Positions 47,707-57,397 of a stretch of DNA of 64,000 nucleotides are shown piece after piece; position 1 is the first letter of the stretch; each line of letters opens with the position of its first letter. Source of the stretch: Candidatus Gastranaerophilales bacterium (GTDB lineage: Bacteria; Cyanobacteriota; Vampirovibrionia; Gastranaerophilales; Gastranaerophilaceae); the NCBI GenBank assembly GCA_947624685.1, contig CANQLJ010000005.1:1-64000 (forward strand). The letters are read 5' to 3'. The notes beneath the pieces were generated by a model, which was not told where the DNA came from, ran no database searches, and worked only from the letters and a program-made list of their open reading frames with translations. Position numbers and translations under genes: made by a program.

Positions 47707-48461
47707 ACTTTAACCGATTGTTTTTGTCTTATTTTATCAAGTGCTTTCTTTTGCATTGCGAATTTTTTGCACATCTTTTGAACAAAATTAATCGCACCGA
47801 TGTCGTTTCTAATTGCGCTTTTGAGTTTTAGACATTCGCCAAACGACAATTTAACAATTTTTTCCGTTTCGCAGATTTCAAAGACATTTTTAAACATCTC
47901 TTGAGTAACATCGTCAAAATCGTCTTTATTTGTTTTATATAAATACCAATTATAAAATTGATATAAAAAAGCATACGTATTAATATTAAAATTGCTTATA
48001 ACAAACATCTCTTTTGTTTTAAAAGATATTTTTTTATTTAAAATTAAATTCAAATATAGCGCCTTAAAGCCTTTTTTAGGATAAATCAATCCTTCATCTT
48101 CTTTTATTATTGATAGAATTTTTTTAGCGTTTTTTGTAACAAAAACTGGAGTCTTAGCACCTTTTATATAATCAAAGAATTTTTTTGGGTTATTAATATA
48201 TTTTTCAACCAGTTTTTCAATTTTTTCTTCTATTTGTTTTATTTCTTCTTTTTTCTTTTCATCTCCTATGGATAATGTTGCACCGGTTGTATAGTGGCAT
48301 TTTTGAGTCGAATCAATGCCTACGGATAGAATTTTTTTTGCTTTTGTGGTGTTATAGCGCAATTTTTCCATCCTTTTTTGATGTGTCTTATTTTGAAAAT
48401 CATAGACAAAATTAAATAATCTTATTAAAAATCTATCAATATATCTTTTTATGTTCATCAT
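47703..48461 (-). CDS. Hypothetical protein
   Basis: 252 aa, Lys-rich; convergent overlap with the solute-binding protein gene. Confidence 0.6.
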   Translation of the reverse strand: MMNIKRYIDRFLIRLFNFVYDFQNKTHQKRMEKLRYNTTKAKKILSVGIDSTQKCHYTTGATLSIGDEKKKEEIKQIEEKIEKLVEKYINNPKKFFDYIKGAKTPVFVTKNAKKILSIIKEDEGLIYPKKGFKALYLNLILNKKISFKTKEMFVISNFNINTYAFLYQFYNWYLYKTNKDDFDDVTQEMFKNVFEICETEKIVKLSFGECLKLKSAIRNDIGAINFVQKMCKKFAMQKKALDKIRQKQSVKV

Positions 48462-48548
48462 CCTAAAAGCATCCTCTTAATATTATAAAAACATTTTTTT
48501 AAAAAAAATTGCCCCGCTTTACAAAATGTTTTGTGATAGAATTATTTT

Positions 48549-49280
48549 ATGAGAATTAATAAATATATCGCACAAAGCGGTTTTTGCTCCAGAAGAAAAG
48601 CTGATGAATATGTCTTATCCGGCGTCGTTAAAGTCAACGGCAAGGTTGTTGATATAATCGGCTATGAAATCAGAAAAAAAGACAAAGTCACAATAAACGA
48701 TAAATTAATTAAAGCCGACAAGCTTGAATATTATAAATTCTATAAACCCGCAGGCTACATCACGACAAAATCCGACGAAAAAGGCAGAAAAACGATTTAT
48801 GACATAATCCCAAAAGAATTTCATCATCTGAATCCCGTGGGAAGATTGGATAAGGATTCTTCGGGCCTCATTATTATGACAAATGACGGCAATTTAGCCT
48901 ATGAGCTCACTCATCCATCCAAAAAAGTCTCAAAGACATATTTAGTTAAGGTTGATGGGAAATTAAGCGATGAGGAGCTAAATAAACTAACGCAGGGTAT
49001 CGAAATCGAAAAAGATAAAATCGCATATTGCGATTGGCAAATAATTGAGCAAACAAAGCAGGACACTTTGTTTGAGATAATATTATATCAGGGCCTAAAT
49101 CGCCAAATTAGAAAAATGTTTGAATTTTTAGGGTATAATGTGTTAAATTTAAAAAGAATAAGACATGCTAATATTGAACTTTTGGGTTTGAAAAAAGGAC
49201 AGATAAAACAAATTAAACCAAGGCAGATAAAAGAATTAAAACTATATTTAGAAAAAATAAGTGAGGATAAAGATGCTTGA
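48549..49280 (+). CDS. rluB: Pseudouridine synthase (RsuA/RluB family)
   Basis: S4 '[21 protein letters not shown]'; '[19 protein letters not shown]'. Confidence 0.92.
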   Translation: MRINKYIAQSGFCSRRKADEYVLSGVVKVNGKVVDIIGYEIRKKDKVTINDKLIKADKLEYYKFYKPAGYITTKSDEKGRKTIYDIIPKEFHHLNPVGRLDKDSSGLIIMTNDGNLAYELTHPSKKVSKTYLVKVDGKLSDEELNKLTQGIEIEKDKIAYCDWQIIEQTKQDTLFEIILYQGLNRQIRKMFEFLGYNVLNLKRIRHANIELLGLKKGQIKQIKPRQIKELKLYLEKISEDKDA

Positions 49281-50535
49281 TATTAAATTAATTCGAGAAA
49301 ATCCCGATAAAATAAATGAACTTTTAAAAAGAAGAAATCCCGATTTATCAATTGATGAAGTTTTAAAAATCGATGAACAAAGAAGAAAAGCTCAGTTTGA
49401 AATCGATAATTTAAGAGCAAAAAGAAAATCAGAATCCAATAAAATCGGTTTAATGAAAAAAGAAGGCATTGATACAACGGCAATTCAAGCGGAAATTAGG
49501 GAGCTTGGAGAACAAGCAAAAGCTCTGGAAGAAAAGTTAAATGAACTCGATATTGCTCAAAAACAATTGCTTTTATCTATCCCGAATACTCCCGATGAAA
49601 CTACGCCCATCGGCGCAAGCGACGCTGATAATGTCGAAGTTGAAAGATGGGGAGAGCCAACGAAATTTGATTTTGAAGCAAAAGCCCATTGGGATTTGTG
49701 CCCCGAATTAAATATGCTTGATTTTGAAAGAGGGGTTAAACTTGCGCACACAAGATTCACTCTCTATCGCAATAAAGGGGCAAAATTAGAACGTGCAATA
49801 ATAAACTTCTTTTTGGATACTCACACCCAAACAAGAGGCTATGAGGAAATTTTCCCGCCTGTTATGGCAAACTCTAAAACCATGACAGGAACGGGGCAAT
49901 TACCCAAGTTCGCTCAAGATATGTTTAAGCTTGTCGATGAAGATTTATATTTGATTCCGACGGCCGAAGTTCCGGTTACCAATATTTACCAGGATGAAAT
50001 ATTGGATGAATCGGATTTACCTAAATATATGACGGCATACACCCCATGTTTCAGGCGCGAAGCGGGTTCTGCTGGTAAAGACACAAGAGGTCTTATAAGG
50101 CAGCACCAATTTAATAAAGTCGAACTTGTCAAATTAACAAAACCCGAAGAGTCGGTTTTAGAGCACGAAAAACTTACAAAAGATGCTCAAAACGTGCTTG
50201 AACTTTTAAAATTGCCCTACAGAAAAGTTGCACTTTCGACGGGTGATATTGGATTTAGTGCAAAAAAATGTTATGATTTAGAAGTGTGGATGCCTTCATA
50301 TAATTCATACAAAGAAATATCTTCATGTTCTAATTTTGGCGATTATCAAGCGCGTCGTGCCAATATCAGATTCAGAAGAAAAGACGGAAGCGTTGAATTT
50401 GTCCATACCATAAACGGTTCGGGGCTTGCTGTCGGAAGGACATTAGCCGCAATTTGTGAAAACTTCCAAACAAAAGACGGACACATTGTAATCCCTGAAG
50501 TCTTAAGGAAATATACAGGTTTTGATATAATTTAG
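49261..50535 (+). CDS. serS: Seryl-tRNA synthetase
   Basis: 'PTAEVPVTN', '[27 protein letters not shown]', '[13 protein letters not shown]'. Confidence 0.97.
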   Translation: MRIKMLDIKLIRENPDKINELLKRRNPDLSIDEVLKIDEQRRKAQFEIDNLRAKRKSESNKIGLMKKEGIDTTAIQAEIRELGEQAKALEEKLNELDIAQKQLLLSIPNTPDETTPIGASDADNVEVERWGEPTKFDFEAKAHWDLCPELNMLDFERGVKLAHTRFTLYRNKGAKLERAIINFFLDTHTQTRGYEEIFPPVMANSKTMTGTGQLPKFAQDMFKLVDEDLYLIPTAEVPVTNIYQDEILDESDLPKYMTAYTPCFRREAGSAGKDTRGLIRQHQFNKVELVKLTKPEESVLEHEKLTKDAQNVLELLKLPYRKVALSTGDIGFSAKKCYDLEVWMPSYNSYKEISSCSNFGDYQARRANIRFRRKDGSVEFVHTINGSGLAVGRTLAAICENFQTKDGHIVIPEVLRKYTGFDII

Positions 50536-50546
50536 GAGAAAATTAA

Positions 50547-50849
50547 ATGAAAAAAGTTTTATTCTTATTGATGCTTGCACTTTTAGTCGGTTCCTTCAGT
50601 GTTGATGCTAAAACAAGAACCAAAAAAGACGTTTTGTCTGACGAAGAATATAAAGCAATTAAGACGCAATTTTTTAACGCTGACGGTTATGACAATACCT
50701 ATAATTGCAGAGTTGCAAAACAAAGATTCTGCAAAGTTAAAGACACAGACGCAGGAATCTTCGTTCTTTGCGACAGAGAAACATCAAGAACGCAAATGGA
50801 ATCTGCTGAGATATTTTATAAATACGGCAGATGCGTAAAATTAAATTAG
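50547..50849 (+). CDS. Small secreted Cys-containing protein
   Basis: Signal peptide 'MKKVLFLLMLALLVGSFSVDA'. Confidence 0.7.
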   Translation: MKKVLFLLMLALLVGSFSVDAKTRTKKDVLSDEEYKAIKTQFFNADGYDNTYNCRVAKQRFCKVKDTDAGIFVLCDRETSRTQMESAEIFYKYGRCVKLN

Positions 50850-50861
50850 TTTTAAAATAAA

Positions 50862-50908
50862 TGCTCCTTAAGGTCTTATTAAAACTTAGAAGGGGCTTTT
50901 TTGTAACA
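50862..50908 (+). terminator. Terminator after small secreted protein gene
   Basis: GCTCCTT..AAGGGGC then TTTTTT. Confidence 0.7.
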
Positions 50909-50934
50909 GTGTTTAAAGATTTAAGGATTAAAAA

Positions 50935-51930
50935 ATGTCAAAATTATTTTCTTTAAGGCTCAAAGAAGATAATCGAATGATATTATCTTTTTTAAATGTC
51001 AAATTAAAAATTAAAAGAGATTTTTTTAAAGCTGCGGTTTTCGATTGTTTGCTTAAAGAATTGGAAGGTGATAATATTATTTCATTTCCCTGGGATGAAT
51101 TATTTAGCAAATATTTTTCAAGCAAAAACATGAAAAAAGTTATCAAAAATTTAAAAAAAGATTTAGATGACGTGTCAATTGAATATATCGACAAATTTAT
51201 GGAATTGGCGCAATATTGGCACTATCATTGCAACAAAAATATTTATACAAATGAAGATATAAAAACAATTGAAGCAAACAAAGAATTTTTGAAAACTTTC
51301 AAACAGCCTTTCAAAGACATTTTGACAATTGATCCTTATTTTTATTCAAATATCTATGGTTTGTATGATTTAGAAAAAGATGTATTTGACAAAATTGACG
51401 GGAAAATAATTATAGATGGTGGTGCTGCAAACGGAGATACTGCCTTGGTTTTCCATAAATATTTCCCAAATTCAAGAATCGATGCGTATGACCCGCACAA
51501 TGAAAATATTTCAACTATGCATAAATTTTTATCCGTTGATGATTGCAATAAGAAAATTTGTCCGATTTGGATGGGTTTAGGTGATAAAAAAGAAACAATT
51601 GAAATAGAAAATCAAATGACTCCGGTTGATTGTATCGATAATATTTATCTAAATGTTCAAGATGGGCAAGATGAGCGAAATGAGAAAAGGGAGCAAAAAG
51701 TCGGGTTAATCAAGCTTGATGTGGAAGGAATGGAAACAAATATCATTATGGGCGCAAAAGAAATTTTGAAAAAAGATAAACCCGTCCTTGCTATTGCTAT
51801 ATATCACACACCTTGGGACTTTTTTGAACTTAAAGATAAGATTAAAAAGATTAACCCGGAATATAAATTTAAAATCAGAAGAAGCCAGATGATTCTTCCG
51901 CAGGCGGATTTGGTTTTAATTGCCTATTAA
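50935..51930 (+). CDS. FkbM-family methyltransferase
   Basis: 'IIDGGAANGDTALVFHKYFPNSRIDAYDPH', 'LIKLDVEGMETNIIMGAKEIL'. Confidence 0.88.
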   Translation: MSKLFSLRLKEDNRMILSFLNVKLKIKRDFFKAAVFDCLLKELEGDNIISFPWDELFSKYFSSKNMKKVIKNLKKDLDDVSIEYIDKFMELAQYWHYHCNKNIYTNEDIKTIEANKEFLKTFKQPFKDILTIDPYFYSNIYGLYDLEKDVFDKIDGKIIIDGGAANGDTALVFHKYFPNSRIDAYDPHNENISTMHKFLSVDDCNKKICPIWMGLGDKKETIEIENQMTPVDCIDNIYLNVQDGQDERNEKREQKVGLIKLDVEGMETNIIMGAKEILKKDKPVLAIAIYHTPWDFFELKDKIKKINPEYKFKIRRSQMILPQADLVLIAY

Positions 51931-52069
51931 TCATCTTTAATCACCTTTAATTATCTTCTTTGACGGCTTATTAACGATTTTAAAAAAAATAATTTTGCTC
52001 TTTGATTGTTATAAATTGAAGGGCAAAATTATTTATATGATTATTATAGGATTTATTTTTACTTGGTTT

Positions 52070-53293
52070 TTACTTGCTTAGGGCCTTTTTGACTTCTTTT
52101 TTATATTTTTCAACATTTGGCTGCAATACTTCATCAAGCGCGCAATCCGGGCTTGTGATATTTCCTTTTTGCGCTCTTAAAATCCAGCCCGTGTACAATG
52201 TTTCAAAATGCTTTAGCTCGATAAATCTTGCGATTGATTTTAAGCTTAAATCTTCCAAGACAATCTTTGAAACGGGATGCTGCGCGCTATAAGCGGCAAT
52301 TACGCCTTCCATTACGGCATTAAATGTTTTTTCGTTGCTTTTTACATAGACAAACGTGAAAAATGAATTTGTATTATTTATGTCTAAATCGGCTTCCGCG
52401 TTATAGTGCAAATACCCCGGGCCCACGTTTGTGTCGGTTGAGATTGCAGCTTTCAGAGATTCATTTTTCAATTGTTTTTCCCATAATGTTGTTCCGAAAA
52501 ATTCATCCCCAAAGTATTCGATGAAATGTTGGCTTTTTCCCATATTTTTTGCTTTAATATTGAATTTTGCAAGTTTTAAAGCTTCATTTTGTTCAATATC
52601 GGGGTTTAAAAATTCTTTTTGCGCGTCTAATGATGCATTTAACATATCTTTAATGTCATTTTTAGATAAACCTAAAAATAAAAGAGTGAATATTGTGGCA
52701 TCATCGAATATCGAAAATCTTCCGCCCACATCATCATGGACAAGGCCGGATAATTTAATAACACCTGAATCAACAATTCTTCTTAGAGCTGATTTTTCCG
52801 GGTTTTTGTCAGTCATTGCGACAAAATGATTTGATGTATCTTTCGAATTAAGATGTTTTTCAAGAGTTTCTTTAACTTTTTGATAGCCAAAAGTTGTTTC
52901 CAACGTTCCGCCGGATTTTGAGACAACTAAAAACAATGTTTTATCTAAATTGAGAGTCTTAATCCATCTTTCAAAGCTTATGGGTTCAACCGAGGAAAAG
53001 AAATGAACATGACCATCCAAACCCAAAAGTTTTGTGATATTTTCCGTTGTATGGCGAGAACCGCCTATACCAAGGATGGCTATGTCGGTAAAATTATCGC
53101 CCTTAGCGGTTTTAACCATTTTTTCCATTTCATCTAAAGATGAGAGCTGGATGTTTGGCAATTTTTCAATCCAGTTTAAAAATTGGCCATCGCGGCCTAT
53201 ACGAGATTTAATATCATTTACGGCCGAAAGCGCCAATTCGTTGAATTTTGAACAGCAGCATTTTTTCACGACTTCAACTGTTGAATTTGTCAT
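52070..53293 (-). CDS. pgi: Glucose-6-phosphate isomerase
   Basis: 'GIGGSRHTTENI', 'VVSKSGGTLETT', 'DVGGRFSIFDD', 'LWEKQLKNES'. Confidence 0.95.
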   Translation of the reverse strand: MTNSTVEVVKKCCCSKFNELALSAVNDIKSRIGRDGQFLNWIEKLPNIQLSSLDEMEKMVKTAKGDNFTDIAILGIGGSRHTTENITKLLGLDGHVHFFSSVEPISFERWIKTLNLDKTLFLVVSKSGGTLETTFGYQKVKETLEKHLNSKDTSNHFVAMTDKNPEKSALRRIVDSGVIKLSGLVHDDVGGRFSIFDDATIFTLLFLGLSKNDIKDMLNASLDAQKEFLNPDIEQNEALKLAKFNIKAKNMGKSQHFIEYFGDEFFGTTLWEKQLKNESLKAAISTDTNVGPGYLHYNAEADLDINNTNSFFTFVYVKSNEKTFNAVMEGVIAAYSAQHPVSKIVLEDLSLKSIARFIELKHFETLYTGWILRAQKGNITSPDCALDEVLQPNVEKYKKEVKKALSK

Positions 53294-53360
53294 GGTTTTC
53301 TCCTTTTAAAACTTATCGATATAGAAATATAATGCGATAAAAAGAGATAAAATTCAAGCT

Positions 53361-54542
53361 TTACCAGACTCTTTTTGTAAGTTCATACAACTGGTCGCAA
53401 AGTGCTTTGATTTCTTTTAATCTGTTAAAATCAAGCTCGGGCGGGATTTTCTTTTCAAGTCCGCATTGTCTTATGGTGGGTAGCGCCTTTTTGTTTTTGT
53501 TTTCGGCGCTGACCGGTTCTTTTTCTCTTTGCATCAAATAAGCTCTTGCGGTATAGAGAGTGAAATCATCTTTAAAATCGGGGTAGTCTTTTGATTCGCT
53601 ATATTTTTTCCAATAGCTTGTAAAGGCGCTGTAGGCCGGGTGTCCCGCTTTGATTGATTTATTTTGAAGGAGTTTATAAGTTAAATCTTCAACTTCTTTT
53701 AAACATTCTACGTCATATCCGACGATTTGAATTTCGCCCAAATATTTATCCTGCGAAGCGGTGAAATTGTCATTTGATAAATCCAAATCAAGATGAAGCG
53801 CCATGTAGCCTGAATCTTTTGTGTCGGTTTTAACTTTAACTGCGGGAAGATTGCTCGGACGGTTTCGATTTACGGCATCTTCGAGGCGTTGAAGGTCTTC
53901 TTGGGCAAAATATTTGAGATTTTTTCTGATTTCATCGGGTTCGTGGTTTTCGATGTTTATTATTTTTAAGTTGCCTTTTTCGACTTGTTCAATTATTTTA
54001 TCTATGACAACTTTGCTTTGATAGTCGTCGGCATTACGCAGAGTGATTCTTGCACCGATTATATCTCCGAGGGTCGATTTAATTTCATCCGCATCCGTCG
54101 GGTTGAAGATTTTGCTTTTGTCTTTTAAAATCGCACCTTCAAGCCTGTTTGTTAATTTTTCTTTGATGGAATCGGCTGTTTTTCTTCTTGTGCTGATTTT
54201 GTATATAATTCCTTCGGGATTTGTCTTTGGGTCATATTTGAATTCGCCTAATGCACTATTGAGCGTTTTTCGAAGAAGCTTTTCGGCTCTTGCCCCGTTG
54301 TCGCTCACTTTTTTGCATACTTCTATATTATCAAAAGCATCGTATAAACTTTTGTTCAAGTTTTGAGAAGAATTTGTGCCCAAAAAAGATATTGTATCTT
54401 TAGCTAACGGTTTTAATTTTGGCGCATTAAAATTATAAGAAAAGCCATAATAAGTATTTTGGCCGTTATTTTTCGAATTTTTATTAAGAGCGCTTTTAAA
54501 ATTATTTTTATTTAAGAAATTAAGATTAATAGTATTGAGCAT
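53361..54542 (-). CDS. RelA/SpoT-like nucleotidyltransferase-domain protein with long N-terminal leader
   Basis: 'IYKISTRRKTADSIKEKL', 'LGDIIGARITL', 'DTKDSGYMALHLDLDL', 'YLGEIQIVGYDVE'; ATG at 54542 after AAAGGGGGAAG. Confidence 0.75.
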   Translation of the reverse strand: MLNTINLNFLNKNNFKSALNKNSKNNGQNTYYGFSYNFNAPKLKPLAKDTISFLGTNSSQNLNKSLYDAFDNIEVCKKVSDNGARAEKLLRKTLNSALGEFKYDPKTNPEGIIYKISTRRKTADSIKEKLTNRLEGAILKDKSKIFNPTDADEIKSTLGDIIGARITLRNADDYQSKVVIDKIIEQVEKGNLKIINIENHEPDEIRKNLKYFAQEDLQRLEDAVNRNRPSNLPAVKVKTDTKDSGYMALHLDLDLSNDNFTASQDKYLGEIQIVGYDVECLKEVEDLTYKLLQNKSIKAGHPAYSAFTSYWKKYSESKDYPDFKDDFTLYTARAYLMQREKEPVSAENKNKKALPTIRQCGLEKKIPPELDFNRLKEIKALCDQLYELTKRVW

Positions 54543-54673
54543 TTTGTTTTCTTCCCCCTTTCTATAAAAGCCCTCAAATTTCAAATTTGCCTATTTTTAA
54601 AATAATTTTTAAAAATTTTAACATTTCATCTAAATCCATTTACAATATCAAAAAAATATTGCAAAATAATGTT

Positions 54674-54904
54674 ATGGGAAAATGTAAAAAAAGAACATTC
54701 TACAAGTCAAATTCATCATACTTCATGACAAGAGAAGAAGCTATTAACAACGTATTTAAGATATTTTCAAAACACACAAAAAAGAAAGATAACCTAAAAG
54801 ACGCTCTTAATACAATAAGCCTTTTTGGTTTAAGCGCCGAAGAATTATCGGAAGGCGGAGTTTCTTATGAAAATCTTAAAGCCTTAGGAAGTGCAATAGA
54901 ATAG
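54674..54904 (+). CDS. Small hypothetical protein
   Basis: 76 aa from internal ATG at 54674; divergent from the RelA/SpoT-like gene. Confidence 0.5.
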   Translation: MGKCKKRTFYKSNSSYFMTREEAINNVFKIFSKHTKKKDNLKDALNTISLFGLSAEELSEGGVSYENLKALGSAIE

Positions 54905-54911
54905 TAAATTA

Positions 54912-56174
54912 TTAAGCGAAATAACCGCCGTTATTCATCTTAGAATTAATTCCTCTAAAGCTTGAAGAAGGGATTTTTCTATATGCATTTCTTTTGGCAA
55001 ATTCTTTATTTTTTTCGATATTTTTTTGAATACGCTCAATTTCTTCTTGAGTCAAATTGACTTTTTTTGCGCCTGTTGACGTTGAATTATTCGATGCGGA
55101 ATTTGTGTAATAATTGCTATCGACGTAGTTCAGAGTGTTTTTATTTTGAATTGCATTTTTAATTTCAGAGTTTGACATATTTTTTATTTCATCGGCTTTT
55201 TCTTTTTTCTCAATTGCCCTATCGACAATTTCTGTTGTCGCACCGCCAACTATAACGGAACAAACCATATCCCCTACCGTGGCTCCGATTGCACTTCCGA
55301 CGCCGGGCGCGATAATTGTACCGATTGCAGCACCAAGGGCTCTGCCTACGGCACCTCCCGCAGCATAACTTACAAGGTCTGCTCCTGCTTGAACAAAAGT
55401 CTTTCCAAGCTCCTTAAAGCCTTCTTTTGCGCCTTTTTCTTTAAAAGCGGGGATGACTTTTTTAACGACATTCGGGATGAATTGAATTGCGGTCATAATG
55501 TAGTTAAATTTGCCGTTTTTCAATCCAAGTTCGTTTTTAAAGTTTGATTTTACATATTTTCCAAAGCCTTTTGCGTTTGCTTTAATTGCTTCTTTTGTAA
55601 TAGCTTTTGAGGCGGTTTTTGCTGTCCCTTTTGTTGCTGTTTTTGCGATATTTTCAAATAATTCTTCGCCGCTTTCTTTTAAAAGTGTATCATCAAGCCT
55701 TTTTGCGCTATTTAAAGTGAAATTTTGAGCTCCTTGTTCAACGGTTTCTTTGACTGTTTTAAAATTAGCCGCACTTTCAGAGACGTTTTTTTCAAGAGTT
55801 TCTTTAAGAGCGTCTTTAGTTAATTTATTTTCTTCTTTTTTAAATAAATTTTTAAATTTTTGAAAATAGCTTATATCATTTTTCTTATAGAATTTATTTA
55901 GCTTGTTTGTTGCTTTTTGAGCGGTTTTTGCAGCTCCTTTATATGTTTCATAGCCTTTAGCCAATGCTTGAGACTTTGAAAATACGTCGCCTCCCATATT
56001 TTGGGCGAGCTTTTTAAAAGCGGGGTTATTTTGAGCGCGAAGCGCGTTTTTGATACCTTTATGAGTTTTAACGGCACTTATAGCGTATGCGCTCATATTG
56101 ATACCGGGCATCAAAAGCACGCCCGATGCGCTTGGTAATATGCTATTTTGTTGATTGTTAATGTCGGCTTCCAT
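54912..56174 (-). CDS. Large glycine-zipper protein, helical, no Sec signal
   Basis: 'AAGGAVGRALGAAIGTIIAPGVGSAIGATVGDMVCSVIVGG' plus Ala/Lys-rich helical N-terminus. Confidence 0.7.
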   Translation of the reverse strand: MEADINNQQNSILPSASGVLLMPGINMSAYAISAVKTHKGIKNALRAQNNPAFKKLAQNMGGDVFSKSQALAKGYETYKGAAKTAQKATNKLNKFYKKNDISYFQKFKNLFKKEENKLTKDALKETLEKNVSESAANFKTVKETVEQGAQNFTLNSAKRLDDTLLKESGEELFENIAKTATKGTAKTASKAITKEAIKANAKGFGKYVKSNFKNELGLKNGKFNYIMTAIQFIPNVVKKVIPAFKEKGAKEGFKELGKTFVQAGADLVSYAAGGAVGRALGAAIGTIIAPGVGSAIGATVGDMVCSVIVGGATTEIVDRAIEKKEKADEIKNMSNSEIKNAIQNKNTLNYVDSNYYTNSASNNSTSTGAKKVNLTQEEIERIQKNIEKNKEFAKRNAYRKIPSSSFRGINSKMNNGGYFA

Positions 56175-56255
56175 AAATCCTAACCCTTATATAGAAATAA
56201 AGTATTTTTGAATTAAAAAATTGCGATAAATGTAAATTTTTGTTATAATTTTTGG

Positions 56256-56615
56256 ATGAAATATAATTTAAAACACTATGCGTATATTGGTGATTGCGTT
56301 TTTGAGCTTTTTATTCGCGAAAACGTAATTAAAAAAACTCAAAGACAAGATATGATGCATAAATTATCGACAAAATTTGTCAACGCCCAAGCGCAGGCAG
56401 ACATTTTAGAATCTATTTATCAAAATTTAAAAGAAGATGAAATAGAAATTCAAAAAAAAGCCAGAAATCTTAAAATTTCGATTAACAAAAAAAACAACCC
56501 CAAAATCCATTGCCTTGCAACGAGCTTTGAAGCGATAATCGGCTATTTATATTTAAACGACAAAAAAAGGCTCGATGAAATTTTTGATTTAATTTTAGCT
56601 AAAATTGAAATATAA
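56256..56615 (+). CDS. mrnC: Mini-ribonuclease III
   Basis: 'LKHYAYIGDCVFELFIRENVI', 'KLSTKFVNAQAQADIL', 'CLATSFEAIIGYLYL'. Confidence 0.9.
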   Translation: MKYNLKHYAYIGDCVFELFIRENVIKKTQRQDMMHKLSTKFVNAQAQADILESIYQNLKEDEIEIQKKARNLKISINKKNNPKIHCLATSFEAIIGYLYLNDKKRLDEIFDLILAKIEI

Positions 56616-56623
56616 TAACACAT

Positions 56624-57364
56624 ATGGAAAATACTGAAAAAAATATCAAAGAAGAATTTGTCTCGACCCTCTCCCATGAGATAAGAACGCCTCTGACGAG
56701 CATCAAAGGCTTTTGCCAGACGATTTTGGGGTCTTGGGATAAGCTTGATGATAACAAGAAAAAAGAATTTTTAGATATTATTTTAAAACAATCAAACAGA
56801 TTGATAAATTTGGTTGAAAATGTATTAAACGTTGCAAAGATTGATTCAAACAGCGAAAACATCGTTTTATCAAAAGTCGAGATTAATACATTAGTTGAAA
56901 ATTGCAAAAAAATGATTTCAATAAACTACAAAAACTTTGATTTCGATTTTAAAAAATCATCTAATGAGCTTTTTTGCTTAATCGACGACAACAAAACCCA
57001 GCAGATTGTTTTAAATATCCTGGATAACAGCGCAAAATATTCGATAAATTCAACTAAAATCGAAATTAAAACAAGAAACGAAAACGATTTTAATATAATT
57101 TCAATCAAAAATTTCGGAAATTATATTGAACAGGATAACATTGAAAAAATCTTTGAAAAATTCTATAGGGTCAATTCTTATATCCACTCAAGCACCCAAG
57201 GAAGCGGGCTTGGGCTTTATATTGCAAAAAATTTGGCTCAAAAGATGAACGGAAAAATCGAAGTTATCTCAAACAAAGAAAAAAAAGAAGTTGAATTTTT
57301 GATATATTTGCCTGTTTATGAAATTGAAAAATTGACAAAACTTGCCAATAATCAAAGCTTTTAA
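56624..57364 (+). CDS. Sensor histidine kinase (HisKA + HATPase_c, no sensor domain)
   Basis: 'FVSTLSHEIRTPLTSIKGF', 'ILDNSAKYS', 'GSGLGLYIAKNL'. Confidence 0.94.
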   Translation: MENTEKNIKEEFVSTLSHEIRTPLTSIKGFCQTILGSWDKLDDNKKKEFLDIILKQSNRLINLVENVLNVAKIDSNSENIVLSKVEINTLVENCKKMISINYKNFDFDFKKSSNELFCLIDDNKTQQIVLNILDNSAKYSINSTKIEIKTRNENDFNIISIKNFGNYIEQDNIEKIFEKFYRVNSYIHSSTQGSGLGLYIAKNLAQKMNGKIEVISNKEKKEVEFLIYLPVYEIEKLTKLANNQSF

Positions 57365-57397
57365 AAAGCTATTTTTATAAAAAATGAGAAACGAGGT

